DNA of 64,000 nucleotides from Pseudoalteromonas sp. OOF1S-7. GTDB lineage: Bacteria > Pseudomonadota > Gammaproteobacteria > Enterobacterales > Alteromonadaceae. The stretch spans positions 1 through 64,000 of the forward strand of contig NZ_JAKRFZ010000015.1 of the NCBI RefSeq assembly GCF_022347765.1. Direction: 5' to 3'. This document shows positions 25,808 to 35,417 of this stretch, one piece after another (within the stretch, counting starts at the first letter, position 1; every line of letters begins with the position of its first letter). The translations under genes and the position numbers were made by a program. Below the pieces are notes generated by a model, which had not been told where the DNA came from, did no database searches, and saw only the letters and a program-made list of their open reading frames with translations.

Positions 25808-28393
25808 TTGGTTTCATCATTGGAAGATCCCAGCGTCTTAGTTCGCAAACTGACTCGAAAAAACCGCCGTTTAGAGTCCTTGCTGAAAAAATACAAACAA
25901 AACTCACACCTGCAGCATGCCCTGATCCAGTTGTCAGAGCAGGCCAGCACAGTGGCTGAGTTGACGCTGCTATACCCCGCTATCCACAACATTTTAGAAC
26001 AGTATTTACCCAGCAAGAGCTTTTATGTGGTTTTGCAAAACCAGTTCACTCAGGGGCTGGAATTGTCTTATTTTGTTGACGAAAAAGATGGTATCTCGGT
26101 ACCACTGCATGAGGCTAATCACTTCAGTCAGGGTATAACGGGTTACGTCTTTAAAAATAAACAAACCTTGTATCTTAAACGTCAGCAGATGGAGCACATG
26201 AGTGCGCAAGGGCTGTTCAAAGCATTGGGTACTCAGGCTGAACATTGGGTTGGTGTGCCCATTTTCCGCGAAAAAACCATCATTGGTGTCATGGTGTCGC
26301 AAAACTATGCGCCGGATCAGCATTACAGTGAACAGCAAGTTGAGTTGCTCGAAGTCATGTCTCTGTACCTGGCCACTGCGATTGAACGCGTTAAAAAGCG
26401 TGAGCTGCTTGAGTCCGAAGTAAAAATTCGAACCCGAGCTCTAATGCAGAGCAACGAAGCACTCAATACCGAAATTGATCAACGTAAACGTGCGCTGGAG
26501 CGGCAGCAAATTCTCTTTAAGATCTCAGAACTGGCAACTCAGTTCAGTGATATAGACGACGTATATCAGCAGGTCCACCAGATCATGCGTTCCATTACCT
26601 TTGCTGATAACCTGTTTATTGCGCTGCATGATAAGGCATCCAACTGGCTCACTTTTCCCTACAGCGTAGACGAAATGACCCAGTATAAGCCTCGTCCATT
26701 TGCCAATGGCTACAGTGAACTGGTGATCACCACAGAGCGCAGCCAGCTTGTCGACACCAAGCGGGCACAAGTATTGATCGACAACGACATTGTCAAACGG
26801 CCCGACAATTACCAGCTTAAAAATGCCGCCACCAGTTGGCTGGGGGCACCGCTGAAGACAGCAAAAGGGGTCATTGGTCTCATCGCGTGTCAGGCTTACA
26901 ACCATGAGTACGAATATAATCACGAGGATGTTGAATTAATTTCATTTGTCTCGAATCAAATCGCCTCCGTTTTGCAGACTCACTTGGCCAACCAGGCACT
27001 CAAAGCCAGTAACCTGGAGCTGGAGCATCGGGTGGCAGAGAAAACCAAAGAACTGCGTCAAACCAATTTACATTTGCAAATGCAAATCGAGGAAAGGAAA
27101 AAGATTGAGCAACAGCTTTATCATGATGCACACCATGATCCCCTGACAACACTGCCAAACCGCCTACTGTTTCTCACTCAGCTGGAAAAAACCTTACAGA
27201 AGTACCAGCGTTATCCGGACAACAACTTTGCTGTGTTGTTTATCGACCTCGATAAATTTAAGGACATCAATGATGAGCTGGGTCACCAGGCAGGTGACCA
27301 GTTTTTAATCTGGGTCAGTAAAGCATTTTCGGAATGCATTCGTGATCACGACTTACTGGCTCGTCTGGCAGGTGATGAGTTTGTGATCCTGCTGGATCAT
27401 CTGAGCGATCGACAGCAGGCTGAAGACGTTGCTAAACGCCTTATCAGGGTGATGCAGCAGCCGTTTTGTATGAAGGGTGTATGCATGCAAAGTGGTGCCA
27501 GTATTGGCATTACCTACAGTAACAAAGACTATAAAAATACCGACGAAATCATCCGAGATGCCGACGCGGCGATGTACTACGCCAAAAATGCGGGCCGCGG
27601 CCGCTACGAGTTCTATCACCCGCTGCTCAGCGCAGCCAGTACGCAAAGCAAACAAACTGAATACCACCACTTAAGCGCGCTGCCGGTTCATTTTCGCAGT
27701 ACCGAAATCGTCAATATGACCAATCATGGCCAGCATATTGTGATGCTTGAGGCGTTCGGTGAACATCCGGTACTGGGCAGTACAAGCTTTGATATTCTCA
27801 AGAAATTTGCCGCAGCCAAAGATGAGCAGCTCAAAATTGAAATGCAGCTACTCGGCCAGGCACTCGAACAAGCCAGAACCCTTGGCAAGGCAAAAACTAC
27901 CGATGTGCTGTTTGCCTGCTCATGTGCCATCCTCGAAAGCACCACCTTTGCGGAGCTTAAACAACTGTTGAGTCAACGAGCTGGTAACCTGTGCTTATTA
28001 TTTGACGAAAGCGAGATCCGCTACGCGTCGAGTATGCAGCTCGAGAATCTTACAGAGTTGTGTAGCCTGGATGTCGCCGTTGGCCTCAATGATTTTGCCA
28101 AAGATCGCTGCGATCTGGCGCTGGTCAGTCATATCGACTTTAAATATCTGCTGCTCAGCTCGACGTTCAGTAAGCGGGTATTACAACAAAACAGCTATGA
28201 CGTGCAGCTGCAGGGGATCCTGGCGGTCACGGCACTAAAATCCATTCAGGTTATCGCCAAGGGCCCCGCCATTTTAAATTTCCGAAGTTTGCTGGAACGC
28301 CACGGACTGAATTTGTTTTTTGGTAAGCAACAGAGCTTGTCGGGTGTCTGCCAGGGCGGCCCCCTCTGTGCGCACGAATCACTGCCACTTTAG
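25808..28393 (+). CDS. GAF-GAF-GGDEF protein with degenerate EAL-like C-terminus
   Basis: 861-residue cytoplasmic signalling protein. Order of parts: N-terminal coiled coil (about 10-35), a GAF-like sensor (about 40-195), coiled coil, a second GAF-like sensor (about 240-395), a coiled coil (about 400-440), a GGDEF diguanylate cyclase domain (about 445-605), and a C-terminal region (about 630-850). The GGDEF site reads AGDEF (RLAGDEFVILL), a variant often still active; DKFKDINDELGH and ADAAMYYAKNAGRGRYEFY are normal. The C-terminal region keeps the rhythm of an EAL domain (VIAKGP, LNDFAKD, FDESEIR) but lacks the EAL and metal residues, so it is probably not a phosphodiesterase. Start TTG lacks a ribosome site and is uncertain. 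Confidence 0.82.
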   Translation: MVSSLEDPSVLVRKLTRKNRRLESLLKKYKQNSHLQHALIQLSEQASTVAELTLLYPAIHNILEQYLPSKSFYVVLQNQFTQGLELSYFVDEKDGISVPLHEANHFSQGITGYVFKNKQTLYLKRQQMEHMSAQGLFKALGTQAEHWVGVPIFREKTIIGVMVSQNYAPDQHYSEQQVELLEVMSLYLATAIERVKKRELLESEVKIRTRALMQSNEALNTEIDQRKRALERQQILFKISELATQFSDIDDVYQQVHQIMRSITFADNLFIALHDKASNWLTFPYSVDEMTQYKPRPFANGYSELVITTERSQLVDTKRAQVLIDNDIVKRPDNYQLKNAATSWLGAPLKTAKGVIGLIACQAYNHEYEYNHEDVELISFVSNQIASVLQTHLANQALKASNLELEHRVAEKTKELRQTNLHLQMQIEERKKIEQQLYHDAHHDPLTTLPNRLLFLTQLEKTLQKYQRYPDNNFAVLFIDLDKFKDINDELGHQAGDQFLIWVSKAFSECIRDHDLLARLAGDEFVILLDHLSDRQQAEDVAKRLIRVMQQPFCMKGVCMQSGASIGITYSNKDYKNTDEIIRDADAAMYYAKNAGRGRYEFYHPLLSAASTQSKQTEYHHLSALPVHFRSTEIVNMTNHGQHIVMLEAFGEHPVLGSTSFDILKKFAAAKDEQLKIEMQLLGQALEQARTLGKAKTTDVLFACSCAILESTTFAELKQLLSQRAGNLCLLFDESEIRYASSMQLENLTELCSLDVAVGLNDFAKDRCDLALVSHIDFKYLLLSSTFSKRVLQQNSYDVQLQGILAVTALKSIQVIAKGPAILNFRSLLERHGLNLFFGKQQSLSGVCQGGPLCAHESLPL

Positions 28394-30402
28394 CGTTTTA
28401 ACATGGCACGCAGGTTCGCCACCCGGGCCTGCCCTTTCTCCATTCGTTCAGCCTGTGACTGCACCGGCTTTTTCCCTTCACTGTGAATGTCATCCTGCGG
28501 CATTTCCTGAACAAACCGACTGAGCTCTGGTGTGATCTGCTCACCAAACTGACGGCGACTCTTGGCATAGGTCATGGTCAGCGTCTGCTGCGCCCGGGTT
28601 ACACCAACATAAGCCAGACGACGCTCCTCCTCGACATTGTCTTCGTCAATGCTGGTTTGATGCGGCAATAACCCTTCCTCCATACCGACCATAAAAACGT
28701 GTGGATATTCCAGTCCCTTCGAGGCATGTAAGGTCAGTAGTTGTACCGCATCACTGTCGTCTTCTTCTTCATTGCGCTCCAGCATGTCTCGCAGCGTCAG
28801 CTTGCTGACCACCTCAGGTAAGGTCATGGGCGGGTTGTCAGCATCGCCCGTCAACATATCGCTGATCCAGCGATATAGTTCAGACACGTTCTTCATCCGC
28901 ATTTCGGCCGCCTTGGCGCTGGGCGAGGATTCATATAAATAGGCCTCATAGTTAATTTCTCGCACCATGTCCTTAACGGCCTCAAGGGTATCTCCGCGAG
29001 TCGCTCTGTCGCTCAGCTCCACCACCCAGCGGGCAAATCCCATCAGCGCATTGAGGCCACGGCCACTGAGGCGCTGCGCTAACTCCGGTTCGAAACAGGC
29101 AGCAAACAGGCTGATATGCTTATCGTTAGCCAGGCTTCCTAACTTCTCTAAAGTCACCGGCCCGATCTCACGGCGCGGTGTATTCACGATCCGCAAAAAA
29201 GCGTTATCGTCATCCTGATTCACCAGCAGGCGCAAATAGGCCATGATGTCTTTGATCTCACTGCGGGCAAAAAACGACATCCCCCCACTTATCTTGTAGG
29301 GAATACGGTTGGCCATCAGCGCTTTTTCAAATACCCGTGCCTGGTGATTGCCACGATACAAAATGGCGTAATCTTTATAACTGGTGCGTTTCATAAACTT
29401 ATGGGAAATGATCTCCGCCACCACCCGCTCGGCTTCATGCTCTTCATCCCGGGTAGCAATCAAACGCAATGGATCCCCGTAACCCAGCTCGCTGAATAGC
29501 TTTTTGTCGAACTCATGGGGGTTATTGGCGATCAAAATATTTGCCGCCTTGAGGATCCGCCCGGCACTGCGGTAGTTTTGCTCCAGCTTGATAAGGCGAA
29601 GCCCTGGAAAATCTTTGCTCAACAGCACCAGGTTTTGTGGCTTGGCACCCCGCCATGAATAGATAGACTGGTCGTCATCCCCTACCACGGTAAAGCGGGC
29701 ACGCTCGCCCACCAATAGTTTTACCAGCTGATACTGGCTGGTGTTGGTATCCTGATACTCATCCACCAGTAGATAACGAAAACGGGCCTGCCAGCGCGCG
29801 CGCACTTCAACTGAGCTGTTTAACAACAAGGTCGGGATCATGATCAGATCATCAAAATCCAGCGCGTTATAGGCCCTGAGCTGGGTCTGATAGCGGGCAT
29901 AGAGCTGGGCAAACAGCACTTTTTGCGCTTCACCCGCTTCACGGATAGCACGCTCGGGCTGGATCAGTTCATTTTTCCAGTTGCCAATTTGCATCTTCAA
30001 CAGGTTGAGCAAATCCTTATCGCGATCCAGTTCTTTCTCGGTCAGTTCGGCCAGCAGCTGATGAGTATCCTGATCGTCAAACAGCGAAAAGCCCGGCTTG
30101 TAGCCCAACGTTTTGACTTCCTTTTTGATGATCTCCAGTCCCAGCGTGTGGAAGGTAGACACCCACAGCCCTTTGGCCTCCTGTTTGCCCAGCGTCTGCG
30201 ATACCCGTTCACGCATCTCTTTGGCAGCTTTGTTGGTAAAGGTTACCGCCGCGATATTGCGCGCCTTGTACTCACATTTTTGCACCAGATAGGCAATTTT
30301 ATTGGTGATCACCCGGGTTTTACCAGAGCCGGCACCGGCCAGTACCAGACAGGGTCCGCTGATATACTTGACGGCTTCGTCTTGTTTCGGGTTCAGTTTC
30401 AT
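28390..30402 (-). CDS. rep: ATP-dependent DNA helicase Rep
   Basis: UvrD/Rep-type superfamily 1 helicase of 670 residues that moves 3'-5' on single-stranded DNA and clears proteins ahead of replication forks. Motifs: LNPKQDEAV (Q motif), GAGSGKTRVITNKIAYL (Walker A), VDEYQDTNTSQYQLVKLL (Walker B), VVGDDDQSIYSWRGA, LEQNYRS and VGVTRAQ. The length matches Rep rather than UvrD. It is convergent with the GGDEF gene and their ends overlap by 4 bases. Confidence 0.96.
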   Translation of the reverse strand: MKLNPKQDEAVKYISGPCLVLAGAGSGKTRVITNKIAYLVQKCEYKARNIAAVTFTNKAAKEMRERVSQTLGKQEAKGLWVSTFHTLGLEIIKKEVKTLGYKPGFSLFDDQDTHQLLAELTEKELDRDKDLLNLLKMQIGNWKNELIQPERAIREAGEAQKVLFAQLYARYQTQLRAYNALDFDDLIMIPTLLLNSSVEVRARWQARFRYLLVDEYQDTNTSQYQLVKLLVGERARFTVVGDDDQSIYSWRGAKPQNLVLLSKDFPGLRLIKLEQNYRSAGRILKAANILIANNPHEFDKKLFSELGYGDPLRLIATRDEEHEAERVVAEIISHKFMKRTSYKDYAILYRGNHQARVFEKALMANRIPYKISGGMSFFARSEIKDIMAYLRLLVNQDDDNAFLRIVNTPRREIGPVTLEKLGSLANDKHISLFAACFEPELAQRLSGRGLNALMGFARWVVELSDRATRGDTLEAVKDMVREINYEAYLYESSPSAKAAEMRMKNVSELYRWISDMLTGDADNPPMTLPEVVSKLTLRDMLERNEEEDDSDAVQLLTLHASKGLEYPHVFMVGMEEGLLPHQTSIDEDNVEEERRLAYVGVTRAQQTLTMTYAKSRRQFGEQITPELSRFVQEMPQDDIHSEGKKPVQSQAERMEKGQARVANLRAMLKR

Positions 30403-30529
30403 ATTCTGTGATCACCTTGAGTCAATAAGCTGCTAAGTTTACCGTAATGCTTAAGTGGATCCCAAGCGCTTTTAACCGGTGACCGCTTTAGGTAAGATAG
30501 AGACAATAACTAAGCTTAGAGGCCAGCCC

Positions 30530-30802
30530 ATGATCAACCCAGCAAAAATTGAAGAAATCGCCAAGCAGATCTCCAGTAACATGCCACAAGGTGTTAAAAA
30601 CCTGGCAGACACATTTGAAAGCAAAACCAAACAGGCTATTCAGAATAAACTGTCCGAAATGGACTTTGTCAGTCGTGAGGAGTTTGATATTCAGAGCAAA
30701 GTACTGATCAAGACCCGCGAAAAGCTCTCGGAACTGGAGGCCAAAGTAACTGAACTGGAGGCTAAACTGATCGCTCAGAACAGCGACCAGTCGGAATCGT
30801 AA
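30530..30802 (+). CDS. ubiK: Ubiquinone biosynthesis accessory factor UbiK
   Basis: Small helper (formerly YqiC) of the aerobic ubiquinone synthesis complex; binds UbiJ. It has 90 residues: an N-terminal amphipathic part beginning INPAKIEEIAKQISSNMPQG and a C-terminal coiled coil (ELEAKVTELEAKLIAQ). The start at 30530 is chosen because it gives the family's usual N-terminus and follows AGAGGCC; an upstream frame to 30479 is not conserved in type. Convergent with the carbonic anhydrase gene, three bases apart. Confidence 0.9.
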   Translation: MINPAKIEEIAKQISSNMPQGVKNLADTFESKTKQAIQNKLSEMDFVSREEFDIQSKVLIKTREKLSELEAKVTELEAKLIAQNSDQSES

Positions 30803-30805
30803 CGA

Positions 30806-31474
30806 CTATAACTGGTATCGTTTAGCCAGGTCCACCAGGGCCCGCTCGTAGTGCGTTGCCAGTTGTCCTTCCTGCTCTATCTGAGTATTCAGCTCTTTGA
30901 GCAAGCCATCAGCCAGGCCATACACCCAACCGTGAATGGTTAACTTCTGGCCCCGCGCCCAGGCATCCTGCACCACATTGGTTCGGCAAACGTTACGCAC
31001 CTGCTCAATGACGTTGAGCTCGCACAAAGCGTCGCAGCGCTGTGCTGGCTGTATCTCGTTGAGCATCGCCTGATGCATTTCTTTGACATCACCGACATGA
31101 CGCAGCCAATTATCTATCAGACCTAAGCGCGCATCTTCCAAAGCGGCACGAACACCACCGCACCCATAGTGACCTACCACCAGCACATGTTCTACTTTCA
31201 ATACCTCAATGGCATACTGCATCACAGACAAACAGTTATGGTCAGTATGCACCACCACATTGGCCACATTACGGTGAACAAATAAGTCCCCCGGCATTAA
31301 GTCGACAATCTGGTTAGCCGGTACCCGGGAGTCGGAGCAGCCGATCCACAAATAATTGGGATTCTGTTGCATCGATAGCTTGGCAAAAAATTCCGGGTTA
31401 TTGGTCTGAGTTTGTTTCGCCCACTGGCGATTGTTGTTGAGCAAGTGTTGCAGCTGGCTGTCAGACTGACACAT
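30806..31474 (-). CDS. can: Beta-class carbonic anhydrase
   Basis: Zinc enzyme that interconverts carbon dioxide and bicarbonate in the cytoplasm, supplying bicarbonate for acetyl-CoA carboxylase and other carboxylases. It has 222 residues. Zinc ligands Cys46 and Asp48 (IGCSDSRVPA), His102 and Cys105 (VVGHYGCGG) are all visible, as is the helix PEFFAKLSMQQNPNYLWIG. Next gene upstream is a methyltransferase 9 bases away. Confidence 0.96.
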   Translation of the reverse strand: MCQSDSQLQHLLNNNRQWAKQTQTNNPEFFAKLSMQQNPNYLWIGCSDSRVPANQIVDLMPGDLFVHRNVANVVVHTDHNCLSVMQYAIEVLKVEHVLVVGHYGCGGVRAALEDARLGLIDNWLRHVGDVKEMHQAMLNEIQPAQRCDALCELNVIEQVRNVCRTNVVQDAWARGQKLTIHGWVYGLADGLLKELNTQIEQEGQLATHYERALVDLAKRYQL

Positions 31475-31483
31475 GGCTATTCC

Positions 31484-32677
31484 TTATTCTGCTGACCGAC
31501 ACCGTGTCGCCTGGATCAAGATATTTCTGGGTGTCAGTGATTTATGACAAAATTCTGAGAGACTGACATCATACCCGGCCTGTTCAAGATATAACACCCT
31601 GTCGAGTACCAGCCACAATTCAATGGCACGACGAAACGCATGGCGCACCAGCTCAATGCGCTCTGTGATGCGCTGTCTTGCCCGTCCTTGCGCCAGGTAA
31701 TGGTCAGCATCAAAGCGTGCAGGTAAGTCTAGCTGTTTCTGCTCAGCCGCCCAGTGACAGAAATCAACAAATTCTCCGGAAAAAATGGCCTTATTCACGG
31801 AAGGCACACTGAGATACCGGGTGTCACCTGTCACATCACGACGCAGTGCATCAAAGGCCAGTCGCCACTGCACCTCCCGTTTGCGTATTCTGGCCACTCT
31901 GCCGGGCGCAGTCACGGTTTCCTGCAGTGCCAGTTTCATATCACTGTGCGACAACGCTAAGGTACTGTGCGCAGCAAGGTCGCTCATTGGCTGATAGGTG
32001 GGTTCAGTAAACAAATGATAGCAACAGGGCGATAAACTGATCTGCTCGCATCCTGCGGCGCAGGCCTGTGCCATAAAAGATTGATGCAGACGGCCACAGG
32101 CATGCAGTGCCACAGCCTGCTGCCGAGGCTGAAAATACTGCGCGACCGGGTCTTTGAGCACATCAGCACAATGAAACGTCATCGCCAGGTTTTGCTGCTC
32201 AGCACTATGCTGCCCTTGCTGACACAAAGCCGCCTGTAACTCCACACTGTCAACATGCTCCGCGCCCAGATAAGCCAGCAGGCGACCCAAATGACCTTTA
32301 CCCGCGCACCATTCCAGCACCGGGCGCTTTGCCTGATAAACATGGGCGACAAAGTCCTGCAACTGAGTCAGCTTGCGGCCTTTGATACCATTACTGAGCC
32401 AGAACGGAAACTCAGGCCGATCCGCTTCCTCCTGAACCAGGGTCGTCAGGGCAGGCAGCGCTGATAACGCAGGAATATATGGCGCTAAAAAAGATACCAG
32501 GGCTTTGGGTTCATGATCCAATGCTGTCACTTGTTCATCGCTCAGCGACAATAAAGCACTTTTGAGTTCAGGCCAGGGAATGTCAGTATGGTCGAAGGCC
32601 AGCAACTGCCAGTACTGGCGGGTGTCCGCAAGCAAAGCATCCAGGGCTAAAAACTGAGAATGAAAGGAACTGCGCAT
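31484..32677 (-). CDS. SAM-dependent methyltransferase (Methyltransf_32-like)
   Basis: About 397 residues. The SAM-binding core is in the first half: VLEWCAGKGHLGRLLAYLGAE (motif I), VDSVELQ, and AVALHACGRLHQSF followed by ISLSPCCYHLF. This is the pattern of the Methyltransf_32 family, some members of which act on RNA or glutathione-related targets; substrate here is unknown. The start at 32677 is preferred (GGTGG upstream); a GTG at 32746 would add 23 residues and has no ribosome site. Probably read with the carbonic anhydrase gene downstream. Confidence 0.75.
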   Translation of the reverse strand: MRSSFHSQFLALDALLADTRQYWQLLAFDHTDIPWPELKSALLSLSDEQVTALDHEPKALVSFLAPYIPALSALPALTTLVQEEADRPEFPFWLSNGIKGRKLTQLQDFVAHVYQAKRPVLEWCAGKGHLGRLLAYLGAEHVDSVELQAALCQQGQHSAEQQNLAMTFHCADVLKDPVAQYFQPRQQAVALHACGRLHQSFMAQACAAGCEQISLSPCCYHLFTEPTYQPMSDLAAHSTLALSHSDMKLALQETVTAPGRVARIRKREVQWRLAFDALRRDVTGDTRYLSVPSVNKAIFSGEFVDFCHWAAEQKQLDLPARFDADHYLAQGRARQRITERIELVRHAFRRAIELWLVLDRVLYLEQAGYDVSLSEFCHKSLTPRNILIQATRCRSAE

Positions 32678-32752
32678 ACAAGCCACCCGCACCGAACAAA
32701 ACAAAGGGCGCTCATTGTATGCGCTCGCGCCTCGCTCGCAAAGCACTGGTGA

Positions 32753-33808
32753 TTATTTTAAGGTAAAACGCCGGTGGCGGAAGAAGATTAGATGTATGTA
32801 CATGGGCACGCAGATCACCCCCACAATCGCCGCCAAAATCAGCATCCACGACCAACTGTCTTCTTCCTGATCTGGTTCAGTATATATAAACTGATGTTTT
32901 TGTTTGTGAAACTCTGAGAGATCGAGCCGATAAAGCTGGGCAATCCATAACCAGCGAGCCTGCGACATGGCACCCAGTGCGATACCCGGCGCTTTTATAA
33001 AGGGCATAAGCTTATCGGCCTCATTTGCCAGTGCCTCGATGCTTTTGGTTGTCGCATACTCAGCCTGAGTGACCGCCAGCGCTTCATCGGGATTGCTCAT
33101 AGCATAGCGCCAGCCCTGTAAAGAAGCGCGGCGAAACCGGGCGACGGTTTGCGGTCGGTAATTCAGCACATCTTCGGAAGTAAATAATATATCGGCATAG
33201 ACGTTCAGTCCAAAATGCTTGGGGCAGATCTGTCGAGTGGCAACCCCCTGTTGTGCTAACTTAAAGGGTTCGTTAGAAATATACACCTGCAGTGCATCAA
33301 AATGTCCGGCCACAAAGTCTTCTATGGGTTCTAACCCAGCGTAGAGAGGCAACTGGGTCACGTCAATCCCTGCACGTTCGAGCATCACAACCAGTTCAGC
33401 GCCCTCTATCCTGCCCAAATGACTAATCTTCTTTCCCGCAAAATCTTTCGGGACATAGATGTCGCTATCAGCGCGGACCATCCAACAATAAGGAGAAGAC
33501 TGGAAAATAGCGGCCAATGCCACCAGCGACTTTCCCTGCAGGCGTTGTTGTAAAATCCCCGAGTGAGTCACACCAAACTGTGCCTGCCCCGACAAGACTT
33601 TAAACTGCTCATCCGGATTATCCTGATCGGCCGGTACAATGTTAACGTCCAGCCCTTGCTGACGATAAAAGCCTTTGTGTTGAGCCATATAATAGCCGGC
33701 AAACTGAAACTGATGAGTCCATTTGAGTTGCAGCGTTACCTCTTCCAGTGCACTAAGCGCACTGCTTGAGCACAACGCAATGGCCAAGATAAAGTGGGAG
33801 TAACTCAT
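32753..33808 (-). CDS. NMT1/THI5-like periplasmic binding protein with C-terminal membrane helix
   Basis: 351 residues. A signal peptide or N-terminal helix (about 1-20) is followed by an NMT1-type ligand-binding domain: LQLKWTHQFQFAGYYMAQHK, AQFGVTHSGILQQRLQGKSL and ISNEPFKLAQQG. A membrane helix (about 320-342, WMLILAAIVGVICVPMYIHL) and a short basic tail follow. NMT1 domains of this sort usually sit in front of PAS, GGDEF or kinase domains in sensor proteins, but here the protein stops right after the helix. No ABC transporter permease or ATPase is nearby, so transport of thiamine precursors is not supported. Confidence 0.75.
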   Translation of the reverse strand: MSYSHFILAIALCSSSALSALEEVTLQLKWTHQFQFAGYYMAQHKGFYRQQGLDVNIVPADQDNPDEQFKVLSGQAQFGVTHSGILQQRLQGKSLVALAAIFQSSPYCWMVRADSDIYVPKDFAGKKISHLGRIEGAELVVMLERAGIDVTQLPLYAGLEPIEDFVAGHFDALQVYISNEPFKLAQQGVATRQICPKHFGLNVYADILFTSEDVLNYRPQTVARFRRASLQGWRYAMSNPDEALAVTQAEYATTKSIEALANEADKLMPFIKAPGIALGAMSQARWLWIAQLYRLDLSEFHKQKHQFIYTEPDQEEDSWSWMLILAAIVGVICVPMYIHLIFFRHRRFTLK

Positions 33809-33870
33809 TGTGATACGCGCCCGGAACCTGCCTTGTTACAACTATAGAAGCCACCGGGCACAATGCAAAA

Positions 33871-35415
33871 CTAGCTGACGCGACGATCCATCTGCCCCCT
33901 GTCGTGCTGAAGGTACTGCCTGAAGCACGGGTTGTCTGTCTCTTCCTGATACTGATAGCCCAAACGTTGCAAATGCTCATCAAACCGGACACTGTCCTGC
34001 GTACTCAGTTCAAATGCGGCCAGCACATTGCCCTGTGCCGCGCCATGATTGCGATAATGAAACAAGGTGATGTTCCAGTTACTCCCCAGCGTCTCCAAAA
34101 AGCGCGCTAACGCCCCCGGATATTCAGGGAATTCGAACCGAAAAAGCCTTTCACTCAGCGCAACTGGCGGCTTGCCACCGACCATATAGCGAATATGTAA
34201 CTTGGCCAGCTCGTTGTCGGACAGGTCGGTAAACTGATAGTTTGCCTCAGCCAGACTGGTTTTTAATTCCTGCAATTCCCGCTCACCACCGCGCAGGCCG
34301 ACTCCCGCAAAGATCTGTGCCGTGTTGCCACCGGCGTAACGATAGTTAAACTCGGTGATTGCCCGGCCAGACAAAGCATGACAAAAGCGTTTAAAGCTGC
34401 CTTTGGATTCTTCTATGGTTACGCCCAGCAATGCTTCACTGCGCGCGCCCAGCGCTGTGCGCTCGGCTATATATCGTAAGCGGTCAAAATTAAGGTTGGC
34501 CCCGGATAGCACCGACGCAAGCATCAACCCCTGCTCATCACTGCCCTGACACCATTTTTTTAGTCCGGCCGTGGCCAACGCGCCGGAGGGTTCCGCAATG
34601 GCTCGGGTTTCTACAAAAATATCCTGTACAGCAGCACAAATTTCGTCTGCGCTGACGGTGACCACCTCATCACAAAACTGCTCGGCCAGGCGAAAAGTTT
34701 CGCTGCCGATACGCTTTACCGCAACGCCATCGGCAAAACTCCCCACCCGTGCCAGCGTGACCGGACGCCCGGCTTCCAGCGCCGCTTTCAGGCAGGCACT
34801 TTCCTCAGCTTCAACGCCCACCACGCGGATCTCCGGACGCAAAGATTTAATGTACACCGCCATACCAGCCAGTAAACCGCCGCCACCTACGGGAATAAAT
34901 ACCACATCCAGCTGATGAAGCTGTTGCATCAACTCACGGGCAACGGTGCCCTGGCCGATGATCACATCTTTATCGTCAAAGGGAGGGACAAATACACCAC
35001 CTTCCGATTTACATAAAGACTGAGCATATTCCTGTGCAGCATCAAAGTGATGACCATGCAAGACCACTTCGCCTCCCTGACTACGCACCGCATTGACTTT
35101 AATCTCCGGTGTAGTGACTGGCATGACAATGATGGCACGATGGCCCAGATGCGCAGCGCTCAACGCCACCCCCTGAGCATGATTGCCAGCAGATGCTGTT
35201 ACGACCAGGCTGTTTGGCGGCAGTTTGCTGAGTTTGTTAAAAGCGCCACGCAGTTTAAACGAATAAACGGGTTGCTGATCTTCGCGCTTCAGCCAGATCT
35301 GATGTCCGAGCCGGGCGGAAAGCCCGCCCAGCTCGCTGACCTCGGTTTCCCGGACCAGCGGTGAGACATTGGCCTGCACTACAGCACGAAAGTAATCGAG
35401 CTCTTTTGCCACCAT
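33871..35415 (-). CDS. ilvA: Threonine deaminase (biosynthetic)
   Basis: PLP enzyme that turns threonine into 2-oxobutanoate, the committed step to isoleucine. It has 514 residues: catalytic domain with the PLP Lys in YSFKLRGAFNKL and the glycine loop PVGGGGLLAGMA, then two ACT-like regulatory domains (about 330-510), so feedback inhibition by isoleucine is expected. It is the last gene of the ilvGMEDA operon, 2 bases after ilvD. Confidence 0.97.
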   Translation of the reverse strand: MVAKELDYFRAVVQANVSPLVRETEVSELGGLSARLGHQIWLKREDQQPVYSFKLRGAFNKLSKLPPNSLVVTASAGNHAQGVALSAAHLGHRAIIVMPVTTPEIKVNAVRSQGGEVVLHGHHFDAAQEYAQSLCKSEGGVFVPPFDDKDVIIGQGTVARELMQQLHQLDVVFIPVGGGGLLAGMAVYIKSLRPEIRVVGVEAEESACLKAALEAGRPVTLARVGSFADGVAVKRIGSETFRLAEQFCDEVVTVSADEICAAVQDIFVETRAIAEPSGALATAGLKKWCQGSDEQGLMLASVLSGANLNFDRLRYIAERTALGARSEALLGVTIEESKGSFKRFCHALSGRAITEFNYRYAGGNTAQIFAGVGLRGGERELQELKTSLAEANYQFTDLSDNELAKLHIRYMVGGKPPVALSERLFRFEFPEYPGALARFLETLGSNWNITLFHYRNHGAAQGNVLAAFELSTQDSVRFDEHLQRLGYQYQEETDNPCFRQYLQHDRGQMDRRVS

Positions 35416-35417
35416 AA

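Noticed and set aside
32753..33808. Thiamine-precursor ABC transporter component
   Set aside because: No permease or ATPase gene nearby and the protein has a C-terminal membrane helix, unlike ThiY-type binding proteins.
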